Source of the DNA: Phenylobacterium sp. J426
GTDB taxonomy: Bacteria; Pseudomonadota; Alphaproteobacteria; Caulobacterales; Caulobacteraceae
DNA length: 64,000 nucleotides
NCBI RefSeq assembly: GCF_024699945.1
Contig: NZ_JAJOMY010000001.1
Location: forward strand, 2,108,001 to 2,172,000
Reading direction: 5' to 3'
Below, one piece after another: positions 45,857 through 56,468 of this stretch. The number at the start of each line of letters is the position of its first letter. Position 1 is the stretch's first letter. Below the pieces are notes generated by a model. It did no database searches, was not told the DNA's origin, and saw only the letters and a program-made list of their open reading frames with translations. The position numbers and the translations under genes are program-made.

Positions 45857-46354
45857 TTGCGGACCACCATCACCGTCAATGGCGAGGCGCGAACCCACGA
45901 TCTCGACCCGCGCACGACGCTGCTCGACTACCTGCGCGAAACGCTTCGGCTGACCGGCGCCAAGAAGGGCTGCGACCACGGCCAGTGCGGCGCCTGCACG
46001 GTGCTGGTGAACGGCCTGCGCATCAACGCGTGCCTCTCGCTGGCCGTGGCTCATGACGGCGATGAGGTGGTGAGCATCGAGGGGCTCGGGACCCCCGACG
46101 CGCTGCACCCGATGCAGCAGGCCTTCCTGAAGCACGACGCCTTACAGTGCGGCTACTGCACGCCCGGACAGATCTGTTCGGCCGTCGCCATGCTGGAAGA
46201 GGTGGCCGCCGGCTGGCCCAGCCAGGAGACGGCTGACCTGACCGCCCCCGTCCTCCTCACGCCGGACGAACTGCGCGAACGGATGAGCGGGAACATCTGC
46301 CGCTGTTCGGCCTATCCGCAGATCGTCGCCGCGATCGCCGAGGCCGCCGGATGA
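45857..46354 (+). CDS. paoA: Aldehyde dehydrogenase iron-sulfur subunit (PaoA-like)
   Basis: This 165-residue protein carries two [2Fe-2S] clusters. A plant-type one is bound by [21 protein letters not shown] near residues 40-65, and a helical one by [12 protein letters not shown] and [12 protein letters not shown] 45857 is chosen as the start because AGGAGGGG lies just before it; the GTG at 45833 would add 8 unlikely residues. It lacks the Tat signal seen in periplasmic PaoA, so the enzyme may stay in the cytoplasm. It overlaps paoB by 4 bases. Confidence 0.88.
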   Translation: MRTTITVNGEARTHDLDPRTTLLDYLRETLRLTGAKKGCDHGQCGACTVLVNGLRINACLSLAVAHDGDEVVSIEGLGTPDALHPMQQAFLKHDALQCGYCTPGQICSAVAMLEEVAAGWPSQETADLTAPVLLTPDELRERMSGNICRCSAYPQIVAAIAEAAG

Positions 46355-47298
46355 GGCCCTTCACCTACGAGCGTGCGGCCTCGGCAGACGAGGCGGTCAA
46401 GGCCGCGGCCGCGACGCCCGGCGCGCGCTTCATCGCCGGCGGCACCAACCTGCTGGACCTGATGAAGCTGGACATCGAGCGGCCGCAGCACCTGATCGAC
46501 GTCGCCCGGCTGCCGCTCGGCGCCATCGAACCGGCGGGCGGGGGGCTGCGCATCGGCGGCATGGCCACCAACAGCCAGGTGGCGGCCGATCCGCAGGTGC
46601 GGCGGCGCTATCCGGTCCTGGCCCAGGCGATCCTCTCCGGAGGCTCGCCACAGCTGCGCAACAAGGCCAGCGTCGCAGGCAACCTGCTGCAGCGCACCCG
46701 CTGCGCCTACTTCTACGACACCTCCAAGCCCTGCAATAAGCGGGCGCCGGGCTCGGGATGCGGGGCGCTGGAGGGCCTGAACCGCAACGCGGCCATCCTC
46801 GGCCAGAGCCACGCCTGCATCGCGACCCATCCGTCGGACATGGCGGTCGCCCTGGTCGCCCTCGAGGCCGAGGTGGAGACGCTGACGCCGTCGGGGGAGG
46901 CGCGGCGCTTTCCGCTGGCCGAGCTGCATCGGTTGCCCGGCGAGACGCCCCACGTCGAGACCCACCTGATCCCGGGCGAGCTGATCACGGCGGTGGTGCT
47001 GCCGCCGCCGCCGGCGGGCGGGCAGGCGTACCGAAAGGCGCGGGACCGGGCCTCCTACGCCGGCGGGCTCGCCAGCGTGGCCGTGGCCGGCGCCCGGCTG
47101 GCGCTGGGCATGGTCGCGCACAAGCCCTGGCGCGCGACCCAGGTCGAACAGGCTCTGGCCGCGGGGGCGACGCCCGCCGAGGCGATCGGGGAGGAGCTCA
47201 AGGACGCGGCCACCGCCGGACGCAACGACTTCAAGGTGACGCTGACGGCCCGGTTGGCCATGGCCGCCCTGGCGCAGGCCGAAGGAGACGCGGCATGA
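46351..47298 (+). CDS. paoB: Aldehyde dehydrogenase FAD and [4Fe-4S] subunit (PaoB-like)
   Basis: This 315-residue xanthine-dehydrogenase FAD-binding family protein has [15 protein letters not shown] for FAD. A cysteine set, [28 protein letters not shown] then [11 protein letters not shown], matches the extra [4Fe-4S] cluster that distinguishes PaoB from xanthine dehydrogenase. It passes electrons between the molybdenum subunit and an acceptor. Start ATG 46351 overlaps paoA; its stop overlaps paoC by 4 bases. Confidence 0.9.
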   Translation: MRPFTYERAASADEAVKAAAATPGARFIAGGTNLLDLMKLDIERPQHLIDVARLPLGAIEPAGGGLRIGGMATNSQVAADPQVRRRYPVLAQAILSGGSPQLRNKASVAGNLLQRTRCAYFYDTSKPCNKRAPGSGCGALEGLNRNAAILGQSHACIATHPSDMAVALVALEAEVETLTPSGEARRFPLAELHRLPGETPHVETHLIPGELITAVVLPPPPAGGQAYRKARDRASYAGGLASVAVAGARLALGMVAHKPWRATQVEQALAAGATPAEAIGEELKDAATAGRNDFKVTLTARLAMAALAQAEGDAA

Positions 47299-49559
47299 GC
47301 TCGGTGCGTGACTGGGAAGCCTCCAACCCGATCAAGGAGGGGCGGCAGGGCGTTTTCGGCAAGCCGGTGGACCGTTACGAAGGACCGCTCAAGGTCACGG
47401 GCGCGGCCCCCTACGCCTACGAGGTCGAGCCGCCGTCGCCCGCCGCCTATGGCGTGATGATCGGCGCCGAGATCGCGTGCGGCCGGATCGTCGCCGCAGA
47501 CATCGCCGAGGCGCAGGCGCAACCCGGCGTGCGGCTCGTCTGGACCCATGCCAACGCCCCGGCCCAGGCCCCCAAAGGTACGCGCAAGCATCCCCGCAGC
47601 ACCTCGCCGTCGCGGCCGGCGCTGGAGGACAACCGCGTCGCCTACTTCGGCCAGCCGGTAGCCTTCGTCGTCGCCGACACCCTCGAGCAGGCGGTGGGCG
47701 CCTCCCACCTTGTGCGGCTGAGCTACGCCGAAGAGCCCCAGAATTCCGACTTCCACGCCAGCCTCGCGGAGGCGGTCGATCCCCCGGGCGAGGAGGATGT
47801 CGAGATCGGCGATTTCGACGCCGGTCTTGCCGCTTCGGCGGTGAAGCTGGACGAGACCTGGACCACGCCGATCCAGAACCACGTCCAGATGGAGCCCTGC
47901 GCCACGACGGCCTGGTGGGATGGCGAGACGTGCGTCGTCCACACCTCGGTCCAGATGGTGAAGCCGGCGCAGCATGGCCTGGCCGAGACCCTGGGCATCG
48001 ACCGCGACGCGGTGCGGCTGCTGACCCGCTACATCGGCGGCGGCTTCGGCGGCAAGGGCCAAACATATGACGACCTGACGCTGGCGGCGCTGGCAGCGCG
48101 GGAGCTGCGCCAGCCGGTGAAGGTGGCCTTCACCCGGCGCCAGATGATGCACGGCACGATCCACCGACCGGCCACGGTGCAGCGGGTCCGGCTGGGCGCC
48201 GATCGCGACGGACGGCTCAACGCCATGTCGATCGTGACCTGGACCCACTGCCACCGCGACGGACAGTTCACCGAACACGCCTCCAATTTCGCGCGCAGCC
48301 TCTATGCGGCGCCGAACCGGCTGACCGGCCATCGGCTGGTGAAGCTGGACCTGCCCGGGGCGGGTCCGATGCGGGCGCCAGGCGAGGCCTCGGGCACGCT
48401 CAGCCTGGAGTGCGCCATGGACGAGCTGGCCGAGCAGCTCGGCCTCGATCCCATCGAACTCCGGATCCGCAACGAACCGGAAGCCGACCCCGAGACGGGC
48501 AAGCCGTTCTCCATGCGCCAGCTGGTGCGCTGCATGACCGAGGGCGCCCAGCAGTTCGGCTGGGACCGGCGCAATCCCAAGCCCGGCCAGGTCCGCGACG
48601 GCCGGTGGCTGGTCGGCCTCGGCATGGCCGCGGCGATCCGCGGAAACTTCCTGCTGCCGGCCAAGTGCAGCTTCTCGGTGGACGTGGACGGCATCGTTAC
48701 GGTGCGCCAGGGGATGACCGACATCGGCACCGGCACCTACACCGTACTGGCCCAGATCGCCGCCGAAACGCTCGGCGTGCCGCTGGAGAAGGTGCGGGTG
48801 GAGATCGGCGATTCCGAACTGCCGCCGGCGCCCGGCTCAGGCGGTCAGTTCGGGGCCGCCACGGCTGGCTCGGCGGCGCTCGACGCGGGCATGAACCTGC
48901 GCAAGGCCTTGGCGGAGCTGGCGGTCAACGACCCGGCCTCGCCCCTGCACGGTGCGGCGGTCGAGGCGGTGGCCTTCCATGATGGCCTCATCGCCGTGGA
49001 GAACCGGTCGGAGACGCTGGTCGATCTCGTCCGCAGGTCCGCGCCCCAGGGCCTGGCCGCCGAAGGCGAGATCCGGCCCGCCGCCGACGCACGGAACTGG
49101 AGCCAGCACACCTACGGCGCCCATTTCTGCGAGGTGGGGGTCGATCCGGTCACCGGCGAGACTCGCGTGCGGCGCATGCTGGGCGTCTTCGCCGCCGGCC
49201 GGATCGTCAACGCCAAGACGGCAAGAAGCCAACTGACCGGCGGCATGATCTGGGGCGTGGCCTCGGCCATCCACGAGGGCAATGCGGTCGATGCGCGCTA
49301 CGGCTCCCTGATCAACCAGGACCTCGCCCAGTACATGGTCACCGTCCAGGCGGACCTCGGCGAGCTGGACGCCGTGATGCTCGACGAGGTCGACGACAAG
49401 GCCAATCCGCTCGGCATCAAGGGCGTGGGCGAGCTCGGGAATTCCGGCGCCGGCGCGGCCGTGGCCAACGCCATCTACAACGCATGCGGGGTGCGGGTGC
49501 GCGACTATCCGATCACGCCCGACAAGCTGCTGCCGGGGCTGATCCGCGCGGGCTTCTGA
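47295..49559 (+). CDS. paoC: Aldehyde dehydrogenase molybdenum-binding subunit (PaoC-like)
   Basis: This 754-residue molybdopterin-binding subunit contains the [11 protein letters not shown] entry, [47 protein letters not shown] and the catalytic Glu in [20 protein letters not shown]. It oxidises aldehydes or N-heterocycles at a Mo-cytosine-dinucleotide centre. The set paoABC lacks the adjacent maturation factor (PaoD/XdhC type), which must be encoded elsewhere. ATG 47295 overlaps the paoB stop. Confidence 0.9.
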   Translation: MSSVRDWEASNPIKEGRQGVFGKPVDRYEGPLKVTGAAPYAYEVEPPSPAAYGVMIGAEIACGRIVAADIAEAQAQPGVRLVWTHANAPAQAPKGTRKHPRSTSPSRPALEDNRVAYFGQPVAFVVADTLEQAVGASHLVRLSYAEEPQNSDFHASLAEAVDPPGEEDVEIGDFDAGLAASAVKLDETWTTPIQNHVQMEPCATTAWWDGETCVVHTSVQMVKPAQHGLAETLGIDRDAVRLLTRYIGGGFGGKGQTYDDLTLAALAARELRQPVKVAFTRRQMMHGTIHRPATVQRVRLGADRDGRLNAMSIVTWTHCHRDGQFTEHASNFARSLYAAPNRLTGHRLVKLDLPGAGPMRAPGEASGTLSLECAMDELAEQLGLDPIELRIRNEPEADPETGKPFSMRQLVRCMTEGAQQFGWDRRNPKPGQVRDGRWLVGLGMAAAIRGNFLLPAKCSFSVDVDGIVTVRQGMTDIGTGTYTVLAQIAAETLGVPLEKVRVEIGDSELPPAPGSGGQFGAATAGSAALDAGMNLRKALAELAVNDPASPLHGAAVEAVAFHDGLIAVENRSETLVDLVRRSAPQGLAAEGEIRPAADARNWSQHTYGAHFCEVGVDPVTGETRVRRMLGVFAAGRIVNAKTARSQLTGGMIWGVASAIHEGNAVDARYGSLINQDLAQYMVTVQADLGELDAVMLDEVDDKANPLGIKGVGELGNSGAGAAVANAIYNACGVRVRDYPITPDKLLPGLIRAGF

Positions 49560-49642
49560 ACCGGCAGATCGCCTCTATGCCGACTCGGCTGGCGCAAGGC
49601 CAAGCTCGTACCTATCTCCAGACCTCGAGTTGGAGACGGGAC

Positions 49643-49732
49643 GTGAAGATATTGTTGTCGGTCGCCGCGCTGGTCGGGTCCGTGACCTTGCTGGTCCAGG
49701 ACCTGACGGTCCGCGCGTTCGGCTACCTCTAG
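49643..49732 (+). CDS. Possible 29-residue membrane peptide
   Basis: The stretch from GTG 49643 encodes a very hydrophobic peptide (KILLSVAALVGSVTLLVQDLTVRAFGYL) with GGAGA about 8 bases upstream. A longer form would start at ATG 49577 and give 51 residues. It sits in the 180-base gap between paoC and the convergent receiver gene. Support is limited to hydrophobicity and a possible ribosome site; it may be chance. Confidence 0.3.
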   Translation: MKILLSVAALVGSVTLLVQDLTVRAFGYL

Positions 49733-49739
49733 GCCGGAC

Positions 49740-50123
49740 CTAGGCCCGCGCGGCGGCCGCCCGCAGTTCACCCAGCACGCGGGCCAGATCGCCTTCCCGG
49801 AACGGCTTCTGCAGCACCGGCGTGCCGCGGTCCGCGTCGCGCAGGCCCGCATCCCCATATCCGGTAGCGAAGGCGAACGGCGCCCCACGCTCGCGCAGGA
49901 GGTCGGCGAGCGGGAAGATCGGCTGGCCGCCGAGGTTCACGTCGAGAACGGCGCAGTCCAGGTCGACCGTACGCGCAAGCTCGATAGCCTCGTCCAGCCG
50001 CGAGGCCGGCCCCACCACCGTGCAGCCGAGATCGGCCAGCATGTCCTCGATCAGCATCGAGACCATCATCTCGTCCTCGACCACGAGGACCTTCAGGCCT
50101 TCCAGGCCCGGCGTATCGGTCAT
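49740..50123 (-). CDS. Single-domain response regulator (receiver)
   Basis: This 127-residue stand-alone receiver has the acidic pocket VVEDE (about residues 15-19), the phosphorylated Asp in CAVLDVNLGG (about residue 59) and the conserved Lys in VLQKPF (about residue 106). It has no output domain. Many alphaproteobacterial proteins of this type serve HWE/HisKA_2 histidine kinases; none is encoded nearby. Start ATG 50123. Confidence 0.9.
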   Translation of the reverse strand: MTDTPGLEGLKVLVVEDEMMVSMLIEDMLADLGCTVVGPASRLDEAIELARTVDLDCAVLDVNLGGQPIFPLADLLRERGAPFAFATGYGDAGLRDADRGTPVLQKPFREGDLARVLGELRAAAARA

Positions 50124-50326
50124 ACCTACGGCTCCTGCCCCCGGGCGCCCGGGTGTCGTCGTGCATCGCTAAGCACATGCCGGAGCGCTTGAACAGCACC
50201 TGAACGCCCGTCCCGCGGATTGACAGGCATCCCGCGCCGGACCCTCCATCCGCGCACCCCTTCACGGCCAACGGCGAAGGTAACGGCAAGCTTCACAGTG
50301 GGTTCCCGGTTCGGCGAACGCAGAAA
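50124..50326. other. Intergenic region between corC-like gene and the receiver gene
   Basis: These 203 bases should contain the receiver promoter and the end of the aroK-aroB-corC transcript. No convincing terminator hairpin, promoter or small gene was seen. Confidence 0.35.
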
Positions 50327-51616
50327 CTAGTCGAGGCTTTCGTCGGGCTCCGGGGGCGAGATCGTCAGCAGGGTGAGCTGGTTGCCGCGCCGCTCCGCGA
50401 CGCGGAAGCGGTGCCGATGGAAGGCGAAGGTTTCACCCACTTCCGGGATGCGCTGGCTTTCGTTGATCAGCAGGCCCGCGACCGTCACGGCCTCGTCGTC
50501 GGGCAGTTGCCAGTTCAGGGCGCGGTTGAGGTCGCGGATGGTGACCGAACCCTCGACCGAGACCCAGCCGTCCGCCTGCGGCGTCACGCCGGGCGCGACG
50601 ACGTCGTGCTCGTCCTCGATCTCGCCGACGATCTCCTCGAGGATGTCCTCGAGCGTCACCAGGCCTTCCAGCGCGCCGTACTCGTCCACCACGAGCGCGA
50701 AGTGGTTCTGCCGCTTCAGGAAGGCGGCCAGCTGGTCCTTCAGGCTCGTGGTCTCGGGAATGAACCAGGGCGCGCGCAGGATGCTCGGCACGTCGATGCG
50801 GTCGATGTCGCCGTCGGCCTTGGCGATGGCCTGCAGCAGGTCCTTGACGTGCAGCACGCCGACGACGTTCTCCGGCTCCTCGCGGTAGATCGGGATGCGC
50901 GTGTGGCCGCTGTCGAGCGCCTCGGCCAGGATCTCGCGCGGGGCCATGTCGCCGTCGATCATCACGATAGAGCGGCGGTGGACCATCACCTCGCCCACGT
51001 CCATCTCGGCCAGGTCCAGGACGCCGCCCAGCATCCAGCGGTCGCGGGTCTCCACCAGGCCTTCGGAGTGGTGGTACTCCACGGCGCCGCGGATTTCCTC
51101 GTGGGCTGCGAGCACGTCGGTCCCGGCGTCCAGCTTGATGCCGAACGGCTTGAGCGTCCGGCGCACCACCCACTGGGCCCCATCCGCCAGCGGCCCGAAG
51201 ATCTTCACGAGCCAGTACGTCGGGATCGACAGCGTGCGCGCGGTGTCGTCCGCCCGGGCGATGGCGATCGTCTTCGGCATGATCTCCGCGAAGATCACTA
51301 CCAGCACGGTCATCACGGCCGTGGCGATCGCCGCGCCCAGCCAGCCGGGGAAGGCGGCGCCCAGCACCTGGGTCGTCACGACGGAGGCGAAGATGTTCAT
51401 GACGTTGTTGGCGAGCAGGATCGCCCCGATCATCGTCTCCTGGTTGCCGATCAGTCGGTTGACCCGCCGGGCCGCCGGGTCGCCGTCGCGCTCCAGCTGG
51501 TGCATCCGCCCACGGCTGGCCGCCGTCATCGAGGTTTCGGCGGCCGAGATCAGCGCCGACATGCTGAGCAGGACGAGCAGGGTCGGCGCCAGCGCCGCGA
51601 GGATGGCCCAGATCAA
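50327..51616 (-). CDS. HlyC/CorC-family CNNM/CBS-domain membrane protein
   Basis: This 429-residue protein has an N-terminal CNNM (DUF21) part with four TM segments (about 1-150, including [21 protein letters not shown]), two CBS domains (about 205-330, with [14 protein letters not shown] and [21 protein letters not shown]) and a C-terminal CorC_HlyC domain (about 345-425). Relatives take part in Mg2+ or Co2+ efflux. The start is TTG 51616: its TTGA overlaps the aroB stop, and the preceding residues are non-native. It is third in aroK-aroB-corC. Confidence 0.87.
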   Translation of the reverse strand: MIWAILAALAPTLLVLLSMSALISAAETSMTAASRGRMHQLERDGDPAARRVNRLIGNQETMIGAILLANNVMNIFASVVTTQVLGAAFPGWLGAAIATAVMTVLVVIFAEIMPKTIAIARADDTARTLSIPTYWLVKIFGPLADGAQWVVRRTLKPFGIKLDAGTDVLAAHEEIRGAVEYHHSEGLVETRDRWMLGGVLDLAEMDVGEVMVHRRSIVMIDGDMAPREILAEALDSGHTRIPIYREEPENVVGVLHVKDLLQAIAKADGDIDRIDVPSILRAPWFIPETTSLKDQLAAFLKRQNHFALVVDEYGALEGLVTLEDILEEIVGEIEDEHDVVAPGVTPQADGWVSVEGSVTIRDLNRALNWQLPDDEAVTVAGLLINESQRIPEVGETFAFHRHRFRVAERRGNQLTLLTISPPEPDESLD

Positions 51617-52737
51617 GCTGCCGCTCCTTCGCCCACCAGGAACCGGCGCACGGCGCCGGCGTCGACGTCCTTGGCCACGAAGGCGTCGCCGACCGCCCGG
51701 GCGAGGATGAAGGTGAGGCGACCGCCCTCGGCCTTCTTGTCCTGGCTCATGTGCGCGACCAGCCGATCGGCGGCGAAGGGGTGGCCGGGGACCTCGGCCA
51801 GAGTCACGGGCAGGCCCGCGGCCCCGACGCCGCGCACCGCGCGCTCCGCCTCCTGGCCGCCGCACAGGCCTTGCATGGCCGAGAAGCGGAAGGCGAGCGC
51901 CATGCCCGCGCCGACCGCCTCGCCGTGCAGCAGGGCCTCGCCATAGCCGGTCTCCGCCTCCAGGGCGTGGGCGAAGGTATGGCCCAGGTTCAGGAGCGCC
52001 CGCCGGCCCTGCTCGCGTTCATCCTCGGCCACGATCTCGGCCTTCATCTCGACGGAACGCGCGACGGCTCTCTTCAGCGCGGCCGGCTCCCGCGCCAGCA
52101 CGGCGGCGGCGTTGACCTCCAGCCATTCGAAGAAGTCCCGGTCGCCCAGGAGGCCGTACTTGATCACCTCCGCGTAGCCTGCCCGCATCTCCCGGTCGGG
52201 CAGGGTGGCCAGCACCGAGAGATCGGCGAGCACCAGCTTCGGCTGGTGGAACGCGCCCACCAGGTTCTTGCCCCGCGGCGTGTCGATGGCGGTCTTGCCG
52301 CCCACGGAGGAGTCGACCTGCGCCAGCAGCGTCGTCGGGATCTGCACGAAGTCGATGCCGCGCTTGTAGATGGCCGCCGCGAAGCCCGCGAGATCGCCCA
52401 CCACGCCGCCGCCGAAAGCGGTGACCAGGTCGCCGCGATCCAGCTCCAGAGCCAGCAGGCGGTCGGACACGTCGGCCAGCCCTTCGAAGCTCTTGGTCTG
52501 CTCGCCCGGCGGTACGATGACCGGATGGACCTCGACGCCAGACCTGCGGAGGGCGGCCGTGAGGCGCTCCCCGTGCAGGCTCCAGACCGTCTCGTCACTG
52601 ACCACCGCGGTGCGGCCGCGCTTCAGCAACGGCCGCATATGCTCGCCTGCGGCGTCCAGCAGGCCCTCGCCGACCCGGACCTCGTAGGCCCGCGTGTCGA
52701 GACCGACGGGGATGTTCAGGGCTGCGGTCGCAGTCAC
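51613..52737 (-). CDS. aroB: 3-dehydroquinate synthase
   Basis: This 374-residue, full-length enzyme of the shikimate pathway converts DAHP to 3-dehydroquinate using NAD+ and a metal. Visible are the NAD-binding [69 protein letters not shown] (metal His) and the final [12 protein letters not shown] 52737 is used because it overlaps the aroK TGA (GTGA). Confidence 0.94.
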   Translation of the reverse strand: MTATAALNIPVGLDTRAYEVRVGEGLLDAAGEHMRPLLKRGRTAVVSDETVWSLHGERLTAALRRSGVEVHPVIVPPGEQTKSFEGLADVSDRLLALELDRGDLVTAFGGGVVGDLAGFAAAIYKRGIDFVQIPTTLLAQVDSSVGGKTAIDTPRGKNLVGAFHQPKLVLADLSVLATLPDREMRAGYAEVIKYGLLGDRDFFEWLEVNAAAVLAREPAALKRAVARSVEMKAEIVAEDEREQGRRALLNLGHTFAHALEAETGYGEALLHGEAVGAGMALAFRFSAMQGLCGGQEAERAVRGVGAAGLPVTLAEVPGHPFAADRLVAHMSQDKKAEGGRLTFILARAVGDAFVAKDVDAGAVRRFLVGEGAAA

Positions 52738-53282
52738 GCGGCGGGCTCTTGGAAGTGGTCGGACAGCGCGCGGATGACCTGGTCGACGGTCACATGGTGG
52801 GCGACGTCGCCGGTCTCCACCGTCAGGTCGGCTTCGGCATAGGCGGGGTAACGGGCGTCGGCCTGCGCCTTCAGCACCTCCAGCGGGTCCTTGCCGATCA
52901 GCAGTGGGCGCGTGTCCTTGCGTCCGACCCGGCGCGCCAGGGTTTCCAGGTCGGTCTTCAGCCAGACCGACACCGCCTTCGACTTGATGAGCGCGCGCGT
53001 CTCGGGGTTCATGAATGCGCCGCCGCCAGTGGCCAGCACGTGCGGCGGCTGGTCCAGGAGGCGCGAGATCACCCGCCGCTCGCCATCGCGGAAGGCGGCT
53101 TCGCCGAGTTGCGCGAAGATGTCCGGGATCGAACGGCCGGCGGCGGCCTCCACCTCCGTGTCGGCGTCCCGGAAGGGCAGCGACAGCGCACTGGCCAGCC
53201 GGCGTCCGACGCTGGACTTGCCTACGCCCATGAGGCCCACGAGGGCGATGGTGCGGTGGCGGAGCGGTTCGTAACGGTCCAT
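52734..53282 (-). CDS. aroK: Shikimate kinase
   Basis: This 182-residue P-loop kinase has Walker [16 protein letters not shown], the shikimate-binding DADTEVE and [14 protein letters not shown] and the lid segment [12 protein letters not shown]. It phosphorylates shikimate with ATP. The start may be ATG 53282 (MDRYEP) or ATG 53297 (MAPPSM); the former is used, and neither has a strong ribosome site. It is divergent from the gene at 53350. Confidence 0.93.
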   Translation of the reverse strand: MDRYEPLRHRTIALVGLMGVGKSSVGRRLASALSLPFRDADTEVEAAAGRSIPDIFAQLGEAAFRDGERRVISRLLDQPPHVLATGGGAFMNPETRALIKSKAVSVWLKTDLETLARRVGRKDTRPLLIGKDPLEVLKAQADARYPAYAEADLTVETGDVAHHVTVDQVIRALSDHFQEPAA

Positions 53283-53349
53283 GGACGGCGGAGCCATACA
53301 CGAGCGCGCGCCCTCGCGCCAATCCAAGGCCGCATGTAGGCTGTCGGTC

Positions 53350-54543
53350 ATGTCGCGTTCGCCCTTCTTCATCGCATCCCTCGCCGCCGGCGCGCTGTTC
53401 GCCGGCCAGGTCCTCGCCCAGCCGGTGCAGGTGGCCCCGCTGGCCGCGCCCGACGCGTTCTCGACGCCCGGGCGCACGACGGGCCTGCCCGCAGACCTCT
53501 GGCGGGGCGCCTCGGCCGAGACGGTGGCCAGGGTCCTGCCTCTGCTGGCCACCAAGCCGCTGTCGCCGGCGGCGGCCCAGCTCGCCCGTCGGGTGCTGGC
53601 CACCGGCGCTGCAGGGCCGTCCGGCATCGGCGGCGATCCCGCCCTGATCGGTTTGCGCGCCAACGCCTTGATCGCACTGGGCGACCCGCAGGCGGCCGCG
53701 GCCATCCTGGCGCGGGCGCCGGGGCTCGAGCGCAGCGCCGAGCTTTCCCAGGCCGCCGCCGAGAGCGCGCTGCTGGCCGGCGACGACGCCCGCGCCTGCG
53801 CCATCGCCGAGCGGCTGGGCGCGGGACGGGGGCAGATCTACTGGCTTCGCCTGCGCGCCTACTGCCAGGTGCTGGCCGGGGAGAAGGGCGCCGCCCAGCT
53901 CACCTTCGAGCTCGCCCAGACCCAGGCGCGGGACGCCGTCTATGGCCGGTTGATGACCGCCAAGCTCACCGGCGCTGCGGCCGGTGCGGCGTCGCTGCGC
54001 AATGGCCTCGACTACGCGCTCTCCCGCAGCCTTGGCCTCGACATCTCGGCGGCCAAGCCCGCTCCCGCGGTCGCGGCGGCGGTCTCCCCCGAGGAACGGG
54101 CCTGGAGCGTTCCCGAACCGGACCCCAGCGCACACGGCTTCATGGCCGCGGCGGACCAGACGCCGGGTCCGGCGATGTGGACCATGACTCTGATCCGCGG
54201 CGCCGCCACCGGCCAGGGCAAGGACCGCGGGCGGTATGAAGGCGCGGCCCTGCTGATGGCGGCGCTCTCGCCCGACCTGGGGGTCAGCGAGAACGGCGAC
54301 CTGGCCGGTTTCTCGACGCCGGCCGGGAAGGCTCCGGCCGGACGCGCGCTGGCCCTGACGCGCGCGGTGGCGGCCAGGGCAGCCGGCGAGACCGCCCTGC
54401 TCGCGCTCTGGACGGCCACTGAGGCCGGCGCCGGCGGCGTGGCCCTCGGCGACCGCGTCCAGATCGTGCATGCGCTGCGCCAGGTCGGGCTGACCGACGA
54501 AGCCCACGCGTTCGCGGCCGAAGGCCTCGCCGGGCTGAAATGA
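53350..54543 (+). CDS. Exported protein of unknown function, translationally coupled to xerD
   Basis: This 397-residue protein has a signal peptide (residues 1-22, cleaving after VLAQ) and is otherwise Ala-rich and helical. Helix-pair repeats such as [44 protein letters not shown] suggest a TPR/alpha-solenoid fold in the periplasm. I do not recognise a named family. ATG 53350 (MSRSPFF) gives the signal peptide. Its stop overlaps the xerD ATG by 4 bases, which is odd for a periplasmic protein and a recombinase. Confidence 0.7.
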   Translation: MSRSPFFIASLAAGALFAGQVLAQPVQVAPLAAPDAFSTPGRTTGLPADLWRGASAETVARVLPLLATKPLSPAAAQLARRVLATGAAGPSGIGGDPALIGLRANALIALGDPQAAAAILARAPGLERSAELSQAAAESALLAGDDARACAIAERLGAGRGQIYWLRLRAYCQVLAGEKGAAQLTFELAQTQARDAVYGRLMTAKLTGAAAGAASLRNGLDYALSRSLGLDISAAKPAPAVAAAVSPEERAWSVPEPDPSAHGFMAAADQTPGPAMWTMTLIRGAATGQGKDRGRYEGAALLMAALSPDLGVSENGDLAGFSTPAGKAPAGRALALTRAVAARAAGETALLALWTATEAGAGGVALGDRVQIVHALRQVGLTDEAHAFAAEGLAGLK

Positions 54544-55451
54544 GCAAGGGCGCGGCGTGGGCCGAGGCCTTCCTCGAGATGATGGCCGTGGAGCGCGCCG
54601 CGGCGAAGAACACGCTTACCGCCTATCAGCGCGATCTCGCCGACGCCGCCGGGTTCCTCGCCTCTCGGGGGTGCGATCTGTCCAACGCCGCCGCCGAGGA
54701 CGTGGAGGCCTACTTCCTGGACCTGGGCGTCCGGGGCCTGTCGGCGGCGACGGCGGCGCGCCGCCGTGCGGCGGTGCGGCAGTTCTACCGGTTCGTCCTG
54801 GGCGAAGGCTGGCGCGACGATGATCCCTCGCGTCGCGTCGAAGCCCCGAAGCAGGGCCGCAAGCTGCCCAAGGTGCTGACGCGCGGGGAGATGGACCGGC
54901 TGATCGCCGCCGCGTCCGAGCGGGACGGGACCCAGGGCCTGCGGCTCGCCTGTATGGTCGAGCTGGCCTACGCCTCGGGCTTGCGGATCTCGGAGCTGAC
55001 CGGCCTCACGCTCGCCGCCTTGGCGCGCGACCCCGCCTATCTGATCGTCAAGGGCAAGGGCGGCAAGGAGCGGCTGGCGCCTCTCAACGCGGCCGCCCGC
55101 GCGGCGGTCAAGGCGTATCTCGAAGTCCGGCCGACCTTCCTGCCCAAGGGCGATGCGGCCAACCCCTGGCTCTTTCCCTCCCGCGGCAAGGGGGCCCGGC
55201 TGACGCCCCGCCGGTTCGCCCAGCTGCTCGACGAGGCGGCGGCCGACGCCGGCATCGACCCGGCCCGCGTCAGCCCCCACGTCCTGCGCCACGCCTTCGC
55301 CACCCACCTCTTGGAAGGCGGCGCCGACCTGCGGGTGGTGCAGAAGCTCCTGGGCCACGCCGACGTGGCGACGACCCAGATCTACACCCACGTGGCGCAG
55401 GACCGCCTGACCGAGGTGGTCCACAGCAAGCATCCGCTGGCCAAGAAGTAA
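54540..55451 (+). CDS. xerD: Tyrosine recombinase XerD
   Basis: This 303-residue recombinase has an N-terminal SAM-like core-binding domain (about 5-90: [23 protein letters not shown]) and a catalytic domain with R ([12 protein letters not shown]), K ([13 protein letters not shown]), HxxR ([17 protein letters not shown]), H ([17 protein letters not shown]) and the final Tyr in that last motif. With XerC it resolves chromosome dimers at dif. No dif site was seen here. The xerD stop lies 19 bases before a terminator. Confidence 0.92.
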   Translation: MSKGAAWAEAFLEMMAVERAAAKNTLTAYQRDLADAAGFLASRGCDLSNAAAEDVEAYFLDLGVRGLSAATAARRRAAVRQFYRFVLGEGWRDDDPSRRVEAPKQGRKLPKVLTRGEMDRLIAAASERDGTQGLRLACMVELAYASGLRISELTGLTLAALARDPAYLIVKGKGGKERLAPLNAAARAAVKAYLEVRPTFLPKGDAANPWLFPSRGKGARLTPRRFAQLLDEAAADAGIDPARVSPHVLRHAFATHLLEGGADLRVVQKLLGHADVATTQIYTHVAQDRLTEVVHSKHPLAKK

Positions 55452-55470
55452 GCCGCAAGCCCTCGAAAAA

Positions 55471-55494
55471 AGGGCCGCCCTCGCGGGCGGCCCT
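55471..55494. terminator. Bidirectional rho-independent terminator after xerD
   Basis: AGGGCCGCCC and GGGCGGCCCT form a perfect 10-base stem around a TCGC loop. GAAAAA lies on the left, so termination is best for the minus-strand gene at 55517-56281, but it lies in the convergent gap and can serve both. Confidence 0.8.
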
Positions 55495-55516
55495 TCGAAG
55501 TCAGATGAGGCTCTGC

Positions 55517-56281
55517 TTAGCCGGTGATCCGGTAGCGACCGTCGCCGTCCGGGCAGACGCGGACATAGCGATAATCGTTGCCGTAGCTATCGACCGGGGC
55601 CGGAGCCAGGCGGCAGCGCTGGCGGGTGTAGTAGCTGCTGTCGTACTGGCCGTAGCGGTACGAGCGGCTCTCACGATAGGGCACGGTGTCGTTGTACGTG
55701 AAATACGGACCGCGGCTGTCGCACTTGTACTTGTCGTTGGCGTTGCCGACGGCTGCGCCGAGGCCGCCGCCCACCACCGCGCCGAGCACGGCGCCTTCCG
55801 TGCGGGCGTTACGGGCCGCCACGTTAGAACCGAGCACGCCGCCCACGATCGCGCCCAGCACGCCGGCCGTCACCGTCGAGTTGTTGTTGCAGCGCACGTT
55901 GGTCGAGGCGTTCGAGCCGTAGTAGCCGGCGGAGGGGGCGCTGTAGCCCGCGTACGGACCGCTACGGTTCCAATAGGCGTCGTCCCAGATCGGGCGGGCG
56001 TAGCGGCGCTCGTAGGAGCCGTAGCCGTAGCGGGCGTCATAGCGGGCGCGGGCGCGTTCCCAGTCGGCGAGGCGCCGCTCGTAGTCGCGCCGGGCTTGCT
56101 GATAGTCGGCCCGGGCTTCCTGATAGGCCTCACGGCTGTTCTGATACTGATACCGTTGGGCTTCGTATTCACGCTGCGCCCGCTGGTAGTCGTCCGTCGG
56201 GCGATAGTACTGGGCGTAGGCGGGGGCGGCAGTCGCCAGCGCGAGCGCCGAGGCCATCCCGATCTTCACAATATTGTTCAT
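55517..56281 (-). CDS. Glycine-zipper (YMGG-like) exported protein with Tyr-rich coiled coil
   Basis: This 254-residue protein has a signal peptide (residues 1-23, cleaving after AYAQ). The helical region at about 30-85 repeats YQxAQxEYEAQRY-like units, then YxQARRDYERRLADWERARARYDARY. The glycine-zipper core lies at about 140-185 (TAGVLGAIVGGVLGSNVAARNARTEGAVLGAVVGGGLGAAVG), typical of 17 kDa-surface-antigen/YMGG-like proteins that insert in membranes. A Tyr/Arg/Cys-containing C-terminal tail follows. Start ATG 56281 is preceded by GGAG. Function unknown. Confidence 0.75.
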   Translation of the reverse strand: MNNIVKIGMASALALATAAPAYAQYYRPTDDYQRAQREYEAQRYQYQNSREAYQEARADYQQARRDYERRLADWERARARYDARYGYGSYERRYARPIWDDAYWNRSGPYAGYSAPSAGYYGSNASTNVRCNNNSTVTAGVLGAIVGGVLGSNVAARNARTEGAVLGAVVGGGLGAAVGNANDKYKCDSRGPYFTYNDTVPYRESRSYRYGQYDSSYYTRQRCRLAPAPVDSYGNDYRYVRVCPDGDGRYRITG

Positions 56282-56468
56282 AGCCAATAGCTCCGTTTCT
56301 CCTCGTGGCGCGGGGTGCTGTGTCAGGGCAGGATCCGCGCGATCTAGGAAGACGCGCCGGTCTGCCTCCGGCCCCCGAAACGGATGCAGGCCTGGCTCGA
56401 CCTCGGGCCTACAAACGATCAACGGTTATCCGGGTTGCACCCGATCTCCCGCCGCAGGTCTCTGGACG
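56282..56468. other. Intergenic region upstream of the glycine-zipper gene
   Basis: These 187 bases hold the promoter for the glycine-zipper gene and the end of the DUF6766 gene. No clear elements beyond a ribosome site could be picked out. Confidence 0.35.
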
